DNA of 64,000 bases from Beverwykella pulmonaria (taxonomy: Eukaryota > Ascomycota > Dothideomycetes > Pleosporales > Melanommataceae): assembly GCA_001599595.1 (NCBI GenBank), contig BCHH01000009.1, positions 236,099 through 300,098 of the forward strand, read 5' to 3'. This document shows, piece after piece, positions 1 through 13,378 of the stretch. The position numbers and the translations under genes were made by a program. Each line of letters begins with the position of its first letter. Position 1 is the stretch's first letter. The notes under the pieces are model-generated. The model saw nothing but the letters and a program-made list of their open reading frames with translations, was not told the origin of the DNA and did no database searches.

Positions 1-3000
1 GATCCTGGTGGTGCTCAACGTCCGACCTGGAGCTACATGGAAACCGGGAAAGCCTGATCGCGTACGCTGGGGCCGCGTATACGGACTCGAGCTTAAGGGT
101 GCTCCAGGGCTGCTCGTGTCTGCTGCACTACTTCCAACCTCATGCACACCGGTGCCCGATGGGGTGCCCGTGACATTGCCTTTGGGACCTACTAAACTAG
201 GGGTCTCTTGCTGAATGCTGGAGGTCAAAGTAGGGTCCAAAACATCTTGCTGCCCCTCGTACAAGATCTCGTCATTTGGCCCAGAGTTGAGCAATTCCTG
301 AGTCTCCCTGTCGCTCAATGTGAACTGGGTTTCCTTTGCCCATGGGGCGTAGTGGTACGGCTGATCGGGGTTACCATGCGGTTCGGGATCGGGATACCTT
401 GGTTGGACCACTGGAACGGTCGATGACAATGGTGGGCTCGGCACAAATTGACTGGAGGGGCCGTTATCCAGGGTAGTTCGAACGCTTGCGCGGGACTCCA
501 GATTTGGAGGTGACGAATTGAATGGGTGCCGATGAGGAGGTAGTGGGCTTGGGTGGCGGTAGAAGGAAGAGTTGTGGTCGACTGACTGATTTCCCAAGAC
601 TGGAAGCGAATCACCCCCATTAGAACCTATGCCTCCCCTGTTATCTTCCGAGCTGCTATAGTCTGCAATGCTATCCTCCGACGCGTATCGCGCATGTTGA
701 CCACCACCCCCAACAATCTCCCAATCGCCCTTCTCTTTTTCACCGTCATCCACATTGGCAGATTCGCTGGTCTTCGACTCTCTATTACTCCGGAGAAGAT
801 TGCCCGAGCCCCGCCTGGCCCAAATAGCTGGAATGCCAGTCTCTTTGTTGTTAGCTGCCGCTTCCCCGAATATCTTTTCCGCTTCGTCCAAGGCTTCTTG
901 TGGAGTGTGTGGACTGGCCTGGCCAGACAGCTGAGAGTAGGAAGAGGAGGGCTCGAGTGTTGATTCGACCTTACCAGAAGCTTGAGAGTGTGAAGACGAT
1001 AGTTCAAGCATTGGGTGCGGAAGTACCGATTGGAGGGCACCCGTGGTCCCAGCTTTGGGTGGAGAGAGTCGCAGCAAATTACGACTATCTCCATAAGACG
1101 ATGCACCAGAAAACATTTCGGAAGACTCGTTGCGGGGAAGGGGCTTCGGTTCTTCGCCATATTCAAAGGCCGGTGCTAAAGGAGGGCGCTCTCGAGGAGG
1201 AGGCCCTGACACCTGGGTAATCACGGGTTTCCTTCCACCCCTTGGTTGAGATGGAGAAACGATCGACACCTCGCTCTGGTCCATCATGTCCATGTCGGCG
1301 TTGTCCTGCAAACCAAAATCAAATTGGCCGAAGCTAGACGGAACTTTCACCGGTTGGGGTCGCTCAGCCAGTGCAGGCTTCTCAGAGTTGCTTGATTCGG
1401 TTAATGGGGGCGAGTTCGTGACATCGCCTCGACCATATTGATCAACGAACTGGCTAACTGTGTTGGCCTTCTCATTGCCTTGGGTTTTGGAGAAGCGGTG
1501 GTAGTTATGGATTAAAGGCCGCGATAAGCGGCGGCTTGCGCGGTTGGACGGCGCATACGCATACAGACCATCTCGTTTGTATTCGCCTGGATATAGACTA
1601 TTGTCGTGGGAGAGAGAATCCAAAGGACTACTCTTCTTCCAGCTGTAAAGGCTAGACGGGTATCTAGAGGTATCCTCATCGTACTCGTGGCTGTAGATGG
1701 AGGACCCAGGATATATGGAACCTACATCTTCATTGTACGTCGTAGAGAGCATGTTATCTTTAGACAAAGAGTGATGCGGATAAGGTGAGTCAGCGCGTCC
1801 TACTTGTGTGGGTGGATCATCCGGGACCATCGAAGATAATGGTGCTGTCCCAACTCGTTGCATGAAGAGATGCGGGTATTCGACCGAAGGTTTTGACTCT
1901 TGCTTGTTGCTTCGCTGCAGGGCTGGCGAAGCCGTACGGAAGGCCGAATGATGATAAGTGATCGGGGCCATGTTGCGATAACTCTGATCCAATGGCCGCG
2001 GGAACTGTCCATCCGGATGAGTTGTGGCTGCCTGAGAATTGGAGACGTCTTGTAGCTGTTGGGGTCCCATCTTGGGAGTCCTCACCAGCTTCTTCGTCAG
2101 AGAGTGAGTAAGCTGCTTCAAGGAGAGCTTCGACTCATTGGCGGCGAGTTTTCGCACAGCCAAAGGAGAAACTGCGAAACTGGGCTCATAGCTATATGCG
2201 GGCAACGAGTACTCCGACGAATCTGGACTTAGTGCAGCCGGTGTTGGTGGCAGGGAAATATTGAGATTCGGCGTACTCGGGGGGTCTCCCACGCGCCTCG
2301 TGATTGAAGAGTAGGCAGACGTCAAGTCTCCATATAGAGACCGTTTGGGCGCCATCTGGTGTCCATTAGTAGTCATGATCTCGAAACTGAGGAGTGCAAC
2401 TTACGACATCTGAATCTTCAGAAGACGGTCGCAACAGATAGTCGGTTGAGTCGAGATCGCGAGAAGGTGTGACGATGTCGTGAAACAAGAGGGAGTCGCG
2501 CGGGTTGACGAGGTCGAAGGAGGTACCGCGGTAGTGTATAACTGCAGGCGTTGCGGGTGGGGTTGCGGGCGCGGTGGTCGTGTAATTAGTGCTCAAGCGC
2601 AGCGGGGAAGGGGCATTCTCATCTACGGGCGGCGAAAGTGAAGGGTCAATTGCGTGGGGTGGCTGCGGGAAGTGCGAAAGTGAAAAGGTCGAAGATGTCG
2701 TTTGCGCGTCGCTCGAAAGCCGGTATTCTGGGTCCAAATACGAGGTCGTTCGAAGTGGTGAAAGTCGAGAGGGCGATGAAGTCGCAATTGAAAGAGGGGG
2801 AGGAGGACGAAGGGGAGTTTGCGCAAGACCCTCGGCAGAGGGTTGCGGCTTGGGGAGGCGTTTGATGGCCTTGAAGTTGCTTACCTTTCCGGTAGAATCC
2901 GGCCTGAACGACATATCCCCTGGCAATTGATAACCCAGGCCTGTTCCTCCTGGACCGCACGGTTCAGCGGACTGCGACTGGTATGAGTTATCGGAAAGCG

Positions 3001-3427
3001 TATGCTGTTGGAAGAAGTGGGGAGGCGAAGGAGGGAGAGGTTGGTGGGCAGTCGACTGGAAGGTCGACTGCGAAACGTGGAGGGGACGACGAGGAGCACG
3101 AGATGCTGAAAGTGGCGTGCGAGAAATCGACGGGACGCGCTCGACCTCGTTGAGAGCAGAAGCGGCAGGCTTCCTCCGGAGAGTCCTGCCTGGTGGGGTG
3201 CCAGACTGCGAGGTGGGCGTGTTCTGCTGTTTGCGGTACTCGTGGATAGAAAGTGTGTGAACCGGCGTGCGGGAAGAAGTTGAGCTGTGGATCGAGTGGT
3301 GAGGGGAGTGGACGGGTGTCGCGGGATTCAGCGCGTACGCGCGCCGGAGTGAGTTTTGTGAAAGTCGCGGTGCATGCGAGTACGATATTGAGTCCGCCAT
3401 GTTTGCAGAGGTTGGCCGATCCGGCAT
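1..3427 (-). CDS. Long disordered Ser/Pro-rich protein, C-terminus beyond the window
   Basis: Two exons: 3427-2405 and 2355 to beyond base 1. The intron (2404-2356) has a GTAAGT donor, a TACTAAT branch site and a CAG acceptor, and keeps phase 0. The frame stays open for 341 + 785 codons to the window edge, so the protein exceeds 1120 residues and its stop is not visible. Composition is Ser/Pro/Thr/Gln-rich with no recognisable catalytic domain. Short ordered-looking patches are LSIHEYRKQQ near residue 62, a GTSFDLVNPRDSL patch near residue 305, and DWEIVGGG in the second exon. The start could also be the second Met at 3400 (MADSIS). I do not recognise the family. Disorder with small conserved patches would suit a scaffold or signalling adaptor, but that is inference. 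Confidence 0.75.
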
Positions 3428-5700
3428 TTCCTTTTTTCCAACAAAGGCTGACGAGGATCACCATACACCGATTCCTTGACCTTCTCAAGTTTCCACACAG
3501 TATCCAATGTCTATCTCTTTGAAAGTAGTCTTCACACTTGTTCCGGCCAGGGTCGAGTCTAGCAGGTACATATCGTCGTCATAAGGCCATTCAGGAGGTG
3601 AAGTGCGAGGCAATGCCTACCGATTGGAATTAGCATGTCGAAGTCCTTCCACGCAAATGCATGTCCATGTCTGCCTACCTCAACCGAGATCTACCCAGAG
3701 CTCCGGAACCCTTCACTCCAGTATTTGTGTACCAATTCCGCGAGGTTGGAATCGGGCCACAGGGCAATGAAGGGCGGCTGCTTAGGACTCGCTTGGGGTA
3801 CGGAAGAACGCGTAGTGACGTCGAACTTGGAGGTATGAGCGAGCGGTGGGTGAAACTGATGGAAAGGCAAGACTCAGATTGCAAGAGTGCGGGTTTAGGA
3901 GGAAGACGTGAAAGGCATGGGAGACATTAAGATTAGAAGCGATCTTCGAGAAGAAAAAGAAGAAAGACAGCGCTAGCACCCCTCGTCTCCGCGAAACAGG
4001 AAGTGATCGGGGACAGCCGATCGCTCATGTGTAAAAACGGGCAGGCACGCCAGCAGAGGATGGAGCACGACGTCCTCGTCGTATTGATGGCACCTCACGA
4101 TGATGAAGAATAGCAGAAGGAAACGGAAGCTGCAAAGACAAAAGAAAGTGACCTCCGGCCCCGCCGCCACGCACTCATCTCAGCAGCCCACTCATTCCAC
4201 CGCGACCACATTCCTGCTCGTCGAGATCCCCGTTCTCTGGCCACCGTGAGAAGAAAGAGCGATCAGCCATCTTGTGTGGTTGAGGTTTTGAACGCGCCCC
4301 CTGCTAGCGTTTCGCGGCGGGCCCAATCAGGCCTCACATCACCCTTATTGCACTGGCGGGGTGGAAACACACAACCAAGTTGCTGAACCACTATGTCCAC
4401 GGCTGATGCTGGCGGCGAGCTCAAGGCCACTGATCTGCCATCTCCCCCCTGCCTCTCATGCTCGTCATCTCGTTTCGACAGCCAATCCGCCACGCCCGAC
4501 GCCTTGCCTCCTGTCTTCTATCACGACGAGTCTTACTTCAGCTCCCGTAACCACACCGCGTCATCCCAGCCCAATACTGCGGCTCTTCGGCGCACTGTCC
4601 GGGAGGAGAATTCGTGGAAAGGAGGCACGGTTGCGGCTGCACCGCAGTTTAGTTCATGTGCACGCGTTACGCTAGCGTGGTGGAGGAGAGATAGCTCCGC
4701 GCATTGTTTTTCGTGCTTCGATATTGATGCGTTGCGCTAGCGATGGAAGGTAGACCGCACAGAGCCGAGGACCTCTAACAGTTCTAACATTGCCAAATCC
4801 GTCATGGGGAAACATGTGCTCACAACTGAATTACCGCCAAGCAGTTTTGACTTGCTGCCTTCATTCTCAGGCTCCTTGCCACCATGTACAGTCTAGCGAT
4901 TCCCGCCGCGTACCTGCATATGTGCACGGCAAGGCTGAAGATGCAACGCCGTTGCCAGCGAACATGTAATCCAGCATGTAAGGAACAAGTAGCCCTCGTG
5001 CCACGCTCAACTGACCTGAGGAGACCTCTCTGACGATAATCTGATATACTGCGCATTATCGAACGGTATCGCAGGGAACATACTCGTGGCGGGATCACTC
5101 ATTTTATGTCATGCCATATAAACTCTTAGAGTGCTCTACAGAGCCATGAGCTATGCGCCTAGGCCTGGAAATAAATGTTTCTATTCGTATGATACTCGAA
5201 CGCACGTATGTACCATACGTCTAATGATAATACAGCCGTACCTGGATGCGAAAGGCTAAGACTGAGGCTCCATGCTGTTTCCTTACATGAATGGCATATA
5301 CGTGGGGCTTGTGTCTTTGAACACTTGCTCTTGGATGATACCACAGCCCTAGTTTCCTTCTTGGTCGAGGTGAGCACTTGGGAAGTGCGGGGAGTAGTTG
5401 GGGAGAGTGCGTCTGGGTTAGTCCGTGACCTTGGTAATATCACCATGACAGTCCACCGCATGGACGAAGACACACCAGGTGAGTGAGGATGAAGTAAGCG
5501 CTCGTGGCTGTCGTACTGGTGCCTGTGGTGCCGGGGACTCTTTGTAGTTCACGTTTTTAGAGTACAATGCGCTGCGACATTGGTTAGCATAGTAGAGTAT
5601 GGCTTTGCACGACATACATGAGATTGCACCCCTCGCTCATGGTCTGATATGGAGCGCCTGAGCACGTGAAAGGAGAACAAGGCTATGTGGATATTGAGAC
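3428..5700. other. Intergenic, no gene seen
   Basis: A 2.3-kb gap between two minus-strand genes. It holds only short overlapping frames on both strands without splice-linked continuation or recognisable protein. The part next to 3427 should carry the promoter of the long disordered protein. Nothing else is supported. Confidence 0.5.
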
Positions 5701-7171
5701 TCAACCTCCGTTCAGTGTATCGCGCGCAATTTCATGCAGTGCTTGCTGGGCGCTATAATTCTTGAGCTCCGATCTCGATCTCCTCCGTCGAATGGAGTGT
5801 ACCCGAGCGGGACCGTTGCTGATTGGGGATCCAGAGTTTCGGTGGGACGAGGTGGAGCGGGGGCTGTTGTGTTCAAGAAGTACACGGACATTGAGCGTTT
5901 CTGGAGCCCAGCTATGTCGATTTAACGTGTGGTTTGGCGCATAACTCTGCTGGCCTCGTGTTGGAGTAGAAGGTTGTTGTGATGATAGAGGGCCCCCTTG
6001 TATGGCATGCTGGTTGGGGCTATTCACGTCGAACGTCTTTGTCCTCCTTGAAGTTGGGCCATCTGGTTTCGTGTCCTGGGTATATGTATTAGCACTGGTC
6101 ATTCATGAGTTCCTTACTACTTACATTTGTCGGGTACACGGTGCCAGGCATCGTGACATATTCTTCCAGTGCGTGCTTCAAGTCTGCAAAATTGAAACCC
6201 CTCACCGGGTGTACCGGAAGAAACCGTTGGCCAATATCATGGTTGAAATTGATGGTGGCGTCCACTGTTGGCATATATTTCGATAAGTTCATATACCATT
6301 GTGGGTACTCGCCCATCCAACCGGAGACAACAGCATCCACGTCCACAGTCAAAAACATGTTCTTGGTGTTTTGCGGCCTGTGAACAAGCATCACAAAGTC
6401 GAACTCGCGTGGCAGTCCAGACCGCTGTAACAAGTTCTCCTCGAGGGTCCACACAGCCATTCCGTCCTCGACATCGTATTCTGGGCCCAGGGGGCTCTGT
6501 AATGTACGGAGAGAGCCCTGAACACTCATCATATCAAAGACCTAAGCCAAGCACTTAGCAACACGCCGTTTAACGATAGGTTCCTACTCATGACCTACTT
6601 TATAATTCGATGTCATTCCACCACTGGGGTTAACACTGGCAGACAACGGCGCTTGTGAGACGCCTAGGGAGCTCGATAGGCTGAAGTTCCACTGCAGATT
6701 TTCGGGGGAGACCGCGCCGTACATGAGCTCAGGGGCATGTTGCAATATGCGTGGACTATTCTTAGGGGGTTTGTGCCGGTTCCTTTTCGCGTCTCCCGTA
6801 GGAACGCTATCCCCATGGATCGACACGCGCACATCAGCCCGTTTGAACCGATGCGCTCGGTGATCATGTGGATGAAAGACAAAGTGGATCGAGACGAAGT
6901 ATATGTTGTCTGTCGCGTGCTCGTGAAGGGCATTACTTTCGTAGAAGCCATGCTGCAAACGGTTGACGTGTGCCGATATGAAGGCGTTGCCTGGTAGCAT
7001 GCGTTCGTAGAGGCCTTTCTGGTGGAGTTGAAGTCGCCGCTCTGGCTCATTGGGATCTGGAGTGGAAGGCCTTGCCGACGAGGGTCTTCTTTTCTGGATT
7101 TGAGGGTGTGTCGGATTGGCCTGGTGCACTCCATTCGGCGAGCCTTTAAAGCGATTGAGCCACGAAGACAT
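5701..7171 (-). CDS. Conserved-looking hypothetical protein, three exons
   Basis: Exons 7171-6599, 6541-6125 and 6075-5701; both introns keep phase 0 (donors GTAGGT and GTAAGT; acceptors TTAG and CAG; branch sequences GCTAAG and GCTAAT). The product is about 454 aa. Residues 40-330 look folded: aromatic and hydrophobic strands with FVSIHFVFHPHD, MLVHRPQN and VDVDAVVSGWMGEYPQWY patches. The N-terminal 40 residues and the last 125 are Ser/Pro/Arg-rich and probably disordered. No signal peptide or membrane segment is seen. I do not recognise the family. The splice model is supported by the sharp change from random to protein-like composition exactly at each proposed boundary. Confidence 0.72.
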
Positions 7172-7919
7172 CAGAGCTGCCGAATGTACTCAGATTCGGG
7201 GTTGGGATTCCAAAGGGGCTGGCCACCTCTTTCTCCGGTGTTTCTGGCTTCTGTTTCTCCCCCACAGGACGTTACCGTTAGCCTTCGTGAAAGGCTGGGA
7301 GCTGGAGAGTGCAACGGGGTGTTCGAGATGGAACATGGGAACGCAATGGAGTTAACAAGGCCTATGGATAGGCGCCGAAATAGCCTAGGTGAAGGCGAAG
7401 ATGGACCATGACGGATATGACGTGAGAGGTGGAAAAGGGCTGATCGACGAAAGAAGAGGGAGAGAGAGAACACGCTGAAGAAGGCCTACCAAGGACACTA
7501 CAGACGAAGTTGGATCTGAGGACTGAAGCTCTTCTCTCTAGGTGCCTGCCATGTCGCGCGGTTGATACCTAGAGCTGTGTTCCATCCAGGTCATGCCACC
7601 GCGATGTGGCTGATGCTGGCTGCTAGCTCGCCCGTGAGAGGGGGGCCTCCGTATGGTCAGGTGTCGCATGAACCCCGGCCGAAGTGCCTGCAGCAGTTCG
7701 CGGCGCTGGATTGGTGGGATGATGCAGGCATGCAGTTGCCTTTATGAGGTGCCTTATCGCCTTCATTTCACTCCTATCCTTCACCCCGCACGCGCGCCCC
7801 CGCAATTGGCGAAGCTTGTGGGCGGATCCTCTATGGCATCCGCAAGGACTTCAAGCTCTAGTCAATACACTTAGACCAAGTTCCCGTGCCCCCAATTGAC
7901 ATTCTCACGCTGCTTCAGG
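7172..7919. promoter_or_regulatory. Divergent intergenic region upstream of urease
   Basis: About 750 bp separate the start of the minus-strand unknown gene from the first urease codon, so both promoters must lie here. I see no clear TATA box or repeated GATA array that would let me place them. Confidence 0.4.
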
Positions 7920-10756
7920 ATGCTGTTGTGCCCAAAGGAGGTCGGTTTCGTCCTCTCGGCGCTGCGGACCCCGCCCCGCTAACCTGCTTGGCCACAGCTC
8001 GACAAGCTTGTCATCTCACAGGTCGGCCTGCTCGCGCAACGTCGCCTCGCACGCGGCGTGAAACTTAACCATGCCGAAGCTACCGTAAGGACGCACTGGC
8101 TCGGTTGGCATTCATCGTTAACAGCTTCAAGGCATTGATCGCGAACAATCTCCAAGAAGTGCGCGTCTCTCCCTTTCTCACGCCTGCTCCTGCCGCATAC
8201 TGAGTCGATATAGCTCATCCGAGATGGCAATCACATGGTTGCAGACCTCATGTCCATTGGCAAGACCATGCTCGGCCGCCGACATGTCTTGCCTTCTGTC
8301 GTGACTTCGCTGTCTGAATTGATGGTAGAGGGGACCTTCCCGACCGGCACCTACCTCGTAACGGTTCATAACCCCATCAGCACCGACGATGGAGACCTCG
8401 AGAAAGCTCTCTACGGGTCCTTCCTTCCTATTCCATCGAATGACAAGTTCTCCCTCCCAGAAGCAAGTGTATACGAAAGCACAAACCAGCCAGGGGCGGT
8501 GGTGGCAGTCAAAGGAGAGGCAGGCACAATCAAGCTCAACGAGGGCCGGAAGAGGATCAAGCTCAAGGTCAAGAGTACCGGCGACAGACCGATCCAGGTA
8601 CGTCGGAGCTTTTGGAGGCAGGTGTGTAGAGACTGACGCGTGTGGTTCTATAGGTCGGCTCGCACTACCACTTCATCGAGACCAACCCCCAGCTGCAGTT
8701 CGACCGCGTACGAGCTCATGGATACCGTCTGGACATCCCCGCGGGCACATCGGTGCGCTTTGAGCCTGGTGATACCAAAACAGTGACGCTAGTGCAAATA
8801 GCTGGCAACCAAATCATCAAAGGCGGAAATAAGGTCGCATCAGGCTTCATTGAGGACGTGTCCATGGCAGCGGGAATCGTAGAAAAACTGAAAGCCGGAG
8901 GATTTTTGCACGAGCCTGAGCCCATTGGCGATGCGGCACATATCGACATCTGTACCATGGAGCGACAATCATACATCAGCATGTTTGGCCCAACGACGGG
9001 CGATCTAGTGAGGCTAGGTGCCACAGATCTATGGATCAAGGTTGAGAAGGATCTGACCAAATATGGTGACGAATGCTCATTTGGTGGCGGAAAAACTTTA
9101 CGAGAAGGTATGGGCCAAGCAGGCGGAAGATCGGACAAAGATTCCTTGGATACTGTCATCACAAACGCTTTGATCGTTGACTGGACTGGCATATTCAAAG
9201 CCGACATTGGTATCAAGGATGGCATCATTGTGGGCATTGGCAAAGCAGGAAACCCAGATGTCATGGATGGAGTCGATCCCAATCTCGTTATTGGATCTTG
9301 CACCGATGTGATTGCTGGAGAGAAGAGCATTATCACTGCAGGCGGTTTTGATACGCACATTCACTTCATTTGCCCTCAGCAGGCATATGAGGCAATTGCT
9401 TCTGGTATCACCACCATGTTGGGCGGTGGAACAGGGCCCAGGTTTGTCACATTCGCTCGCACGAACTGCACAATTGCGGAGACTGACCGATTTCAAGTAC
9501 CGGCACAAATGCTACCACTTGCACTCCCGGGAAAACACACATCAGGCAGATGTTACAAGCTTGCGATGCACTTCCCTTGAACTACGGCATCACAGGAAAG
9601 GGTAACGATTCAGAGCTCCGCCCCCTCCAGCAACAAGCGGAGGCTGGTGTTTGCGGACTCAAGCTACACGAAGATTGGGGAACCACACCAGCTGCCATCG
9701 ATGCCTGCCTTACGGTCTGCGATGAATATGACATACAGACTCTTATTCACACTGACACACTCAACGAGTCGGGCTTTGTCGAGCAGACGATCGCTGCCTT
9801 CAAGAACAGGACCATCCACACCTACCACACCGAGGGTGCTGGTGGAGGTCACGCGCCAGACATTATTAGCGTCGTTGAGCATGACAACGTGCTTCCTTCA
9901 TCGACTAACCCAACGAGACCGTACACTCGAAACACGCTCGACGAGCATCTCGACATGCTGATGGTTTGCCATCATCTCTCGCGCAACATCCCTGAGGATG
10001 TAGCCTTTGCCGAGTCTCGCATTCGCGCGGAAACAATAGCTGCCGAAGATGTCCTACATGACCTCGGCGCCATCTCAATGATGTCGTCCGACTCACAAGC
10101 CATGGGCCGCTGTGGTGAAGTTATTCTCCGGACCTGGAACACAGCACACAAGAACAAAGTTCAACGAGGTACACTAAAGGAAGATGATGGCACGGACGCA
10201 GACAACTTCAGAGTGAAGAGGTACATCAGCAAGTACACTGTCAACCCGGCTATCGCTCAAGGCATGGGCCATCTCATCGGCAGCATCGAGGTGGGCAAGG
10301 TGGCCGATCTAGTGCTGTGGAATCCGTCGAACTTTGGCGTCAAGCCGAAGCTGGTAATCAAGAGTGGTTTCTGCTCTTACGCGCAGATGGTGAGCATCCC
10401 TTTTCAATACACAAATACCATACTGACAGCCTCAGGGTGACCCCAATGCCTCCATTCCCACCGTCGAGCCCATTATCATGCGCCCCATGTTTGCGCCACT
10501 GGTTCCACAGAGTAGCATCACATTTGTTTCGAAGGCTTCCATTTCTTCTGGCGTCATCAACTCGTATGGCCTGAAGAAGAGAGTCGAGGCGGTAAAGAAT
10601 TGCAGGAACATCGGGAAAAAAGATATGAAGTTCAACGATGTAAGACCGAAGATGAAGGTCGATCCTGAGACGTATAGGGTGGAGGCGGATGGCATGCATT
10701 GTACGGCGGAGCCCGCAGAGACGTTACCGTTGACGCAGACATATTTCTTGTACTAA
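7920..10756 (+). CDS. Urease (urea amidohydrolase), single-chain fungal type
   Basis: Hydrolyses urea to ammonia and carbamate; nickel metalloenzyme of nitrogen scavenging. Seven exons: 7920-7940, 7998-8084, 8132-8158, 8214-8597, 8654-9441, 9498-10389, 10436-10756, giving 839 aa, the usual fungal length with gamma, beta and alpha regions fused in that order. Nickel and catalytic residues are all present: His408/His410 (DTHIHF), carbamylated Lys491 (GLKLHEDW), His520 (LIHTDTLNE), His546 ([10 protein letters not shown]), flap Cys-His (MVCHHLS, His594) and Asp634 (MSSDSQAMG). The first exon codes only seven residues (MLLCPKE) and rests on a GTCGGT donor with CTAAC branch; the 27-nt third exon is required to restore the conserved N-terminal helix. 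No urease accessory gene lies in the window, normal for fungi. Start choice is the least certain part. Confidence 0.95.
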
Positions 10757-11829
10757 AAGGGGAGACGAGGGAAGGGCGTGGGGAGATAGTCGCAATATCA
10801 AATTAGAAAATTTTGGGTGAGAAACTTTGGTTGATACTATCGTGCTGCGTGCGAAATTTGCCTACATATGGTTCAATCCATGAGATGCATGATTGGGCAG
10901 CGCGAGGTTAGCTTTAGGTCATCGGGGGCAAACAGAGATATCGAGAGCGTCTACAGGCGGATAGAGAGGAGACGATTAAGCGAGAGAAAGGGAGAGAGAT
11001 TGTTTGGGATATCCGAGTGAAAACGAGATAAAAACTGAGATACGATAATATCCGTTCATGCATCTGTACCTGAGGGCATGTTGTCGAGCCTTCGTATAAG
11101 CATCGCAAATCTACCACTCTTGCATCAAACCCGTATTGAACACGAAGAGTGTGTGCTATGAACAAATGCCCAGGGAACTGAACATAACAAACGTCTATTC
11201 AGGCGCACGGAAATCGATCGTGGATTGCAAGTAGAAAGACTTTGGTTAGAAAAACAGCATGGCCTAGGGTGTCTGGAAAAATAGCGGTCTTGTGGCACCT
11301 TATCGGGGGCATGAGACGCTGTGGTGCTAATCCCACCGCCTATTTGGGGGGCTGCCATGGAAAGTGCCGCTGCTCTTACAGGGGCTTGTGAGTAATTTAG
11401 AGGCACCACAGAGAGTTTGGGAACATGGGCATTTGGCCTGGCGAGGTAAATAGCAGCACTGCAGATGCAACCAGTCGCTACTTTCCATATGATGCTTGAG
11501 CAGAGCTCTCTAAACATACTATATGATAAAAAGCCGATTCCAAGTCCAGGTGACGCAAAGAGAGTCGCAGGTGGTAGGTAACACCGCGAAAACAAATCAG
11601 GGACCCTGCCTGATTTTTGGGCGGTTTTGCTCACGAGGGCCGCCAAAAGCGGCGCCCGCCTCGGCGCGTCCTCTGGGCTACTTTAGCGACCGCAGCCCCC
11701 AACCACCGCCCAAGTTTTCCCTCTCCAGCGTCTCTCCCCCCGACACACCCGCCATCAGAGCCTGTCGCGCCCACAACACCGCGCGCCTTCGCAAAACCCG
11801 TTCCGTCACGTACCACCGTCTGAGACAAG
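10757..11829. other. Intergenic between urease and HMG-box gene
   Basis: About 1.07 kb between two plus-strand genes. It contains the urease 3' UTR and the promoter of the HMG-box gene; pyrimidine-rich sequence is seen at 11700-11760 shortly before the ATG. A 173-codon minus-strand frame at 11125-11646 has no protein-like composition. Confidence 0.45.
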
Positions 11830-13378
11830 ATGGCGAAGCCAAAGAAAGATGATGCGGGCGAGCTCATGATCCCGCTAGAGCAGTTCACGCGCACGAGAGA
11901 TTCGGTATGTGCTGGTTGCTGTCTGTTGTTCCTTCTGCGAGACGCGCTTTTCTTTTCGGTGCCGTGATGCGGAGACTTCGTCTTGATTGCGAGTCTGCGC
12001 CGTCGATGCCCCCTCTTCACATGTTATATTGCATTCCTGAGTATTGCTTCGTCCTTTCCCGTGCTGGCGACACGACGCAGTCATGGACTCAATGCCTCCC
12101 TCAATTCCTTCACCGCGCCCGCCAGCGCCCAAGAAGCCTCCACGGCGTCTCGCGCCCAAGACCCTCTATCTCGTACCTGATTCTCGCAAAGACTCACTCC
12201 TCCAGGTCATCATGTCGCTCTCGAACCTCCAAGCCGGCCTCACGCACGTCCAAAACGGCCTGAACGATCTCCTGCGTGCCTACATGCAGCATACGGCCTC
12301 TGTCCTCGCGGGAGAGAACATCGCCGAGACCCTTCAACTCCCACCGCACATCACCACTACCGCTAATGCCGCCATCGAAGCCGCGAGCACTGCTGCCAAC
12401 GCCCTCGGTCAAGCTGTGACCGCCACCCCCAAGTTGAAGCGCAAGCGGGAGAAAAAGATCAAGGACCCCAATGCGCCGAAGCGTCCATTGACCGCCATGT
12501 TCTTGTACGCGTCTGCTGCGAGGGATATTGTGAAGGGAGACCTTGCGGCTGCGCTAGGTCCGGACGAGAAGATCCAACCCAATGCTGTCAATATCGAGAT
12601 CACCAAGAGGTGGAATGAGATGCCCGATGAGGACAAGGAGGTCAGTAACTCGAGCCCCACATTGTTTCCTACATGTAAGGAGCGAAGCTAAATCCAATAA
12701 CAGAGATGGAGGGCGTCCTACCGCGACTCGCTGGCCAGCTACCTCGAAGAGAAAGCAAAATACGAGGCCAAAACTGGCGTGAACGATGTTACCCTCCATG
12801 ACCACGAAGATGAGCCCTCAGATGAAGCTGAAGCCGGAGCCCTGGATTCAGACGCCTCTTCCGACTCTGACGACGAGGCTGCCCCCGTTGCGCAATCCCC
12901 AGTCAAAGTCCCAACGCCACCAGTTGCCAACACCAAGACTCCCCGCCCAAACAACAAGCGCCAGAAGACAGCTGCCACTCCTCAAGTCAATGGCAACGGA
13001 CCCGTCGCTCCCGTCCCGATCGCGCCAGCTACTGCTCCCCATACAACCGCTGTCCCCTTCCCAATCATCCCTAGCTCCCGAGTGACGCATATCCCTGTAC
13101 CGGGCTCTATCGAGGTCCCCGTGCCGACACCAGCAAAGGAGAAGAAGGACAAGAAGAAGAAGGCCGTACCCCAGCCCATTGCTCCAGCTCCAGCTAAGGA
13201 GTCCAGCCCGGATGACCCGAAGAAGAAGACCAAGAGTGCTAGGAGCACGCGCAATACTGAAGCTGAGTCGGATCCGGCTGTCGCGGTCGCGGTTGTTGCT
13301 GCGCCTGCCGCTGAGCTGAAGGGTCCTGCTAAAAAGAGGGATAGGAGCAAGAGGAAAAGTGAAGGCGCTGCTGTTTAG
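11830..13378 (+). CDS. HMG-box chromatin protein
   Basis: Exons 11830-11904, 12206-12640 and 12704-13378, all joined in phase 0, give 394 aa. Residues about 113-190 form an HMG box: a basic lead-in (KRKREKKIKDPNAPKRP), then TAMFLYASAARDIV, ITKRWNEMP and RWRASYRDSLASYL marking the three helices. The intron at 12641-12703 cuts the box. The N-terminal 85 residues are helical (LSNLQAGLTHVQNGLNDLL) as in ascomycete HMG proteins of this layout. The C-terminal 190 residues are acidic, then Pro/Ala/Lys-rich with nuclear-localisation-like Lys clusters. HMG boxes bend or bind DNA with low sequence specificity, so a nuclear chromatin role is likely. The first intron is 301 nt, unusually long for this window. 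Confidence 0.88.

Noticed and set aside
4393..4740. 115-codon plus-strand frame
   Set aside because: Overlaps other frames of similar length, no domain, no splice support.
8716..9360. 214-codon minus-strand frame inside urease
   Set aside because: Antisense shadow of a strongly conserved coding exon; composition follows the opposite strand.
11125..11646. 173-codon minus-strand frame
   Set aside because: No domain, no splice extension, mixed composition; lies in the urease/HMG spacer.
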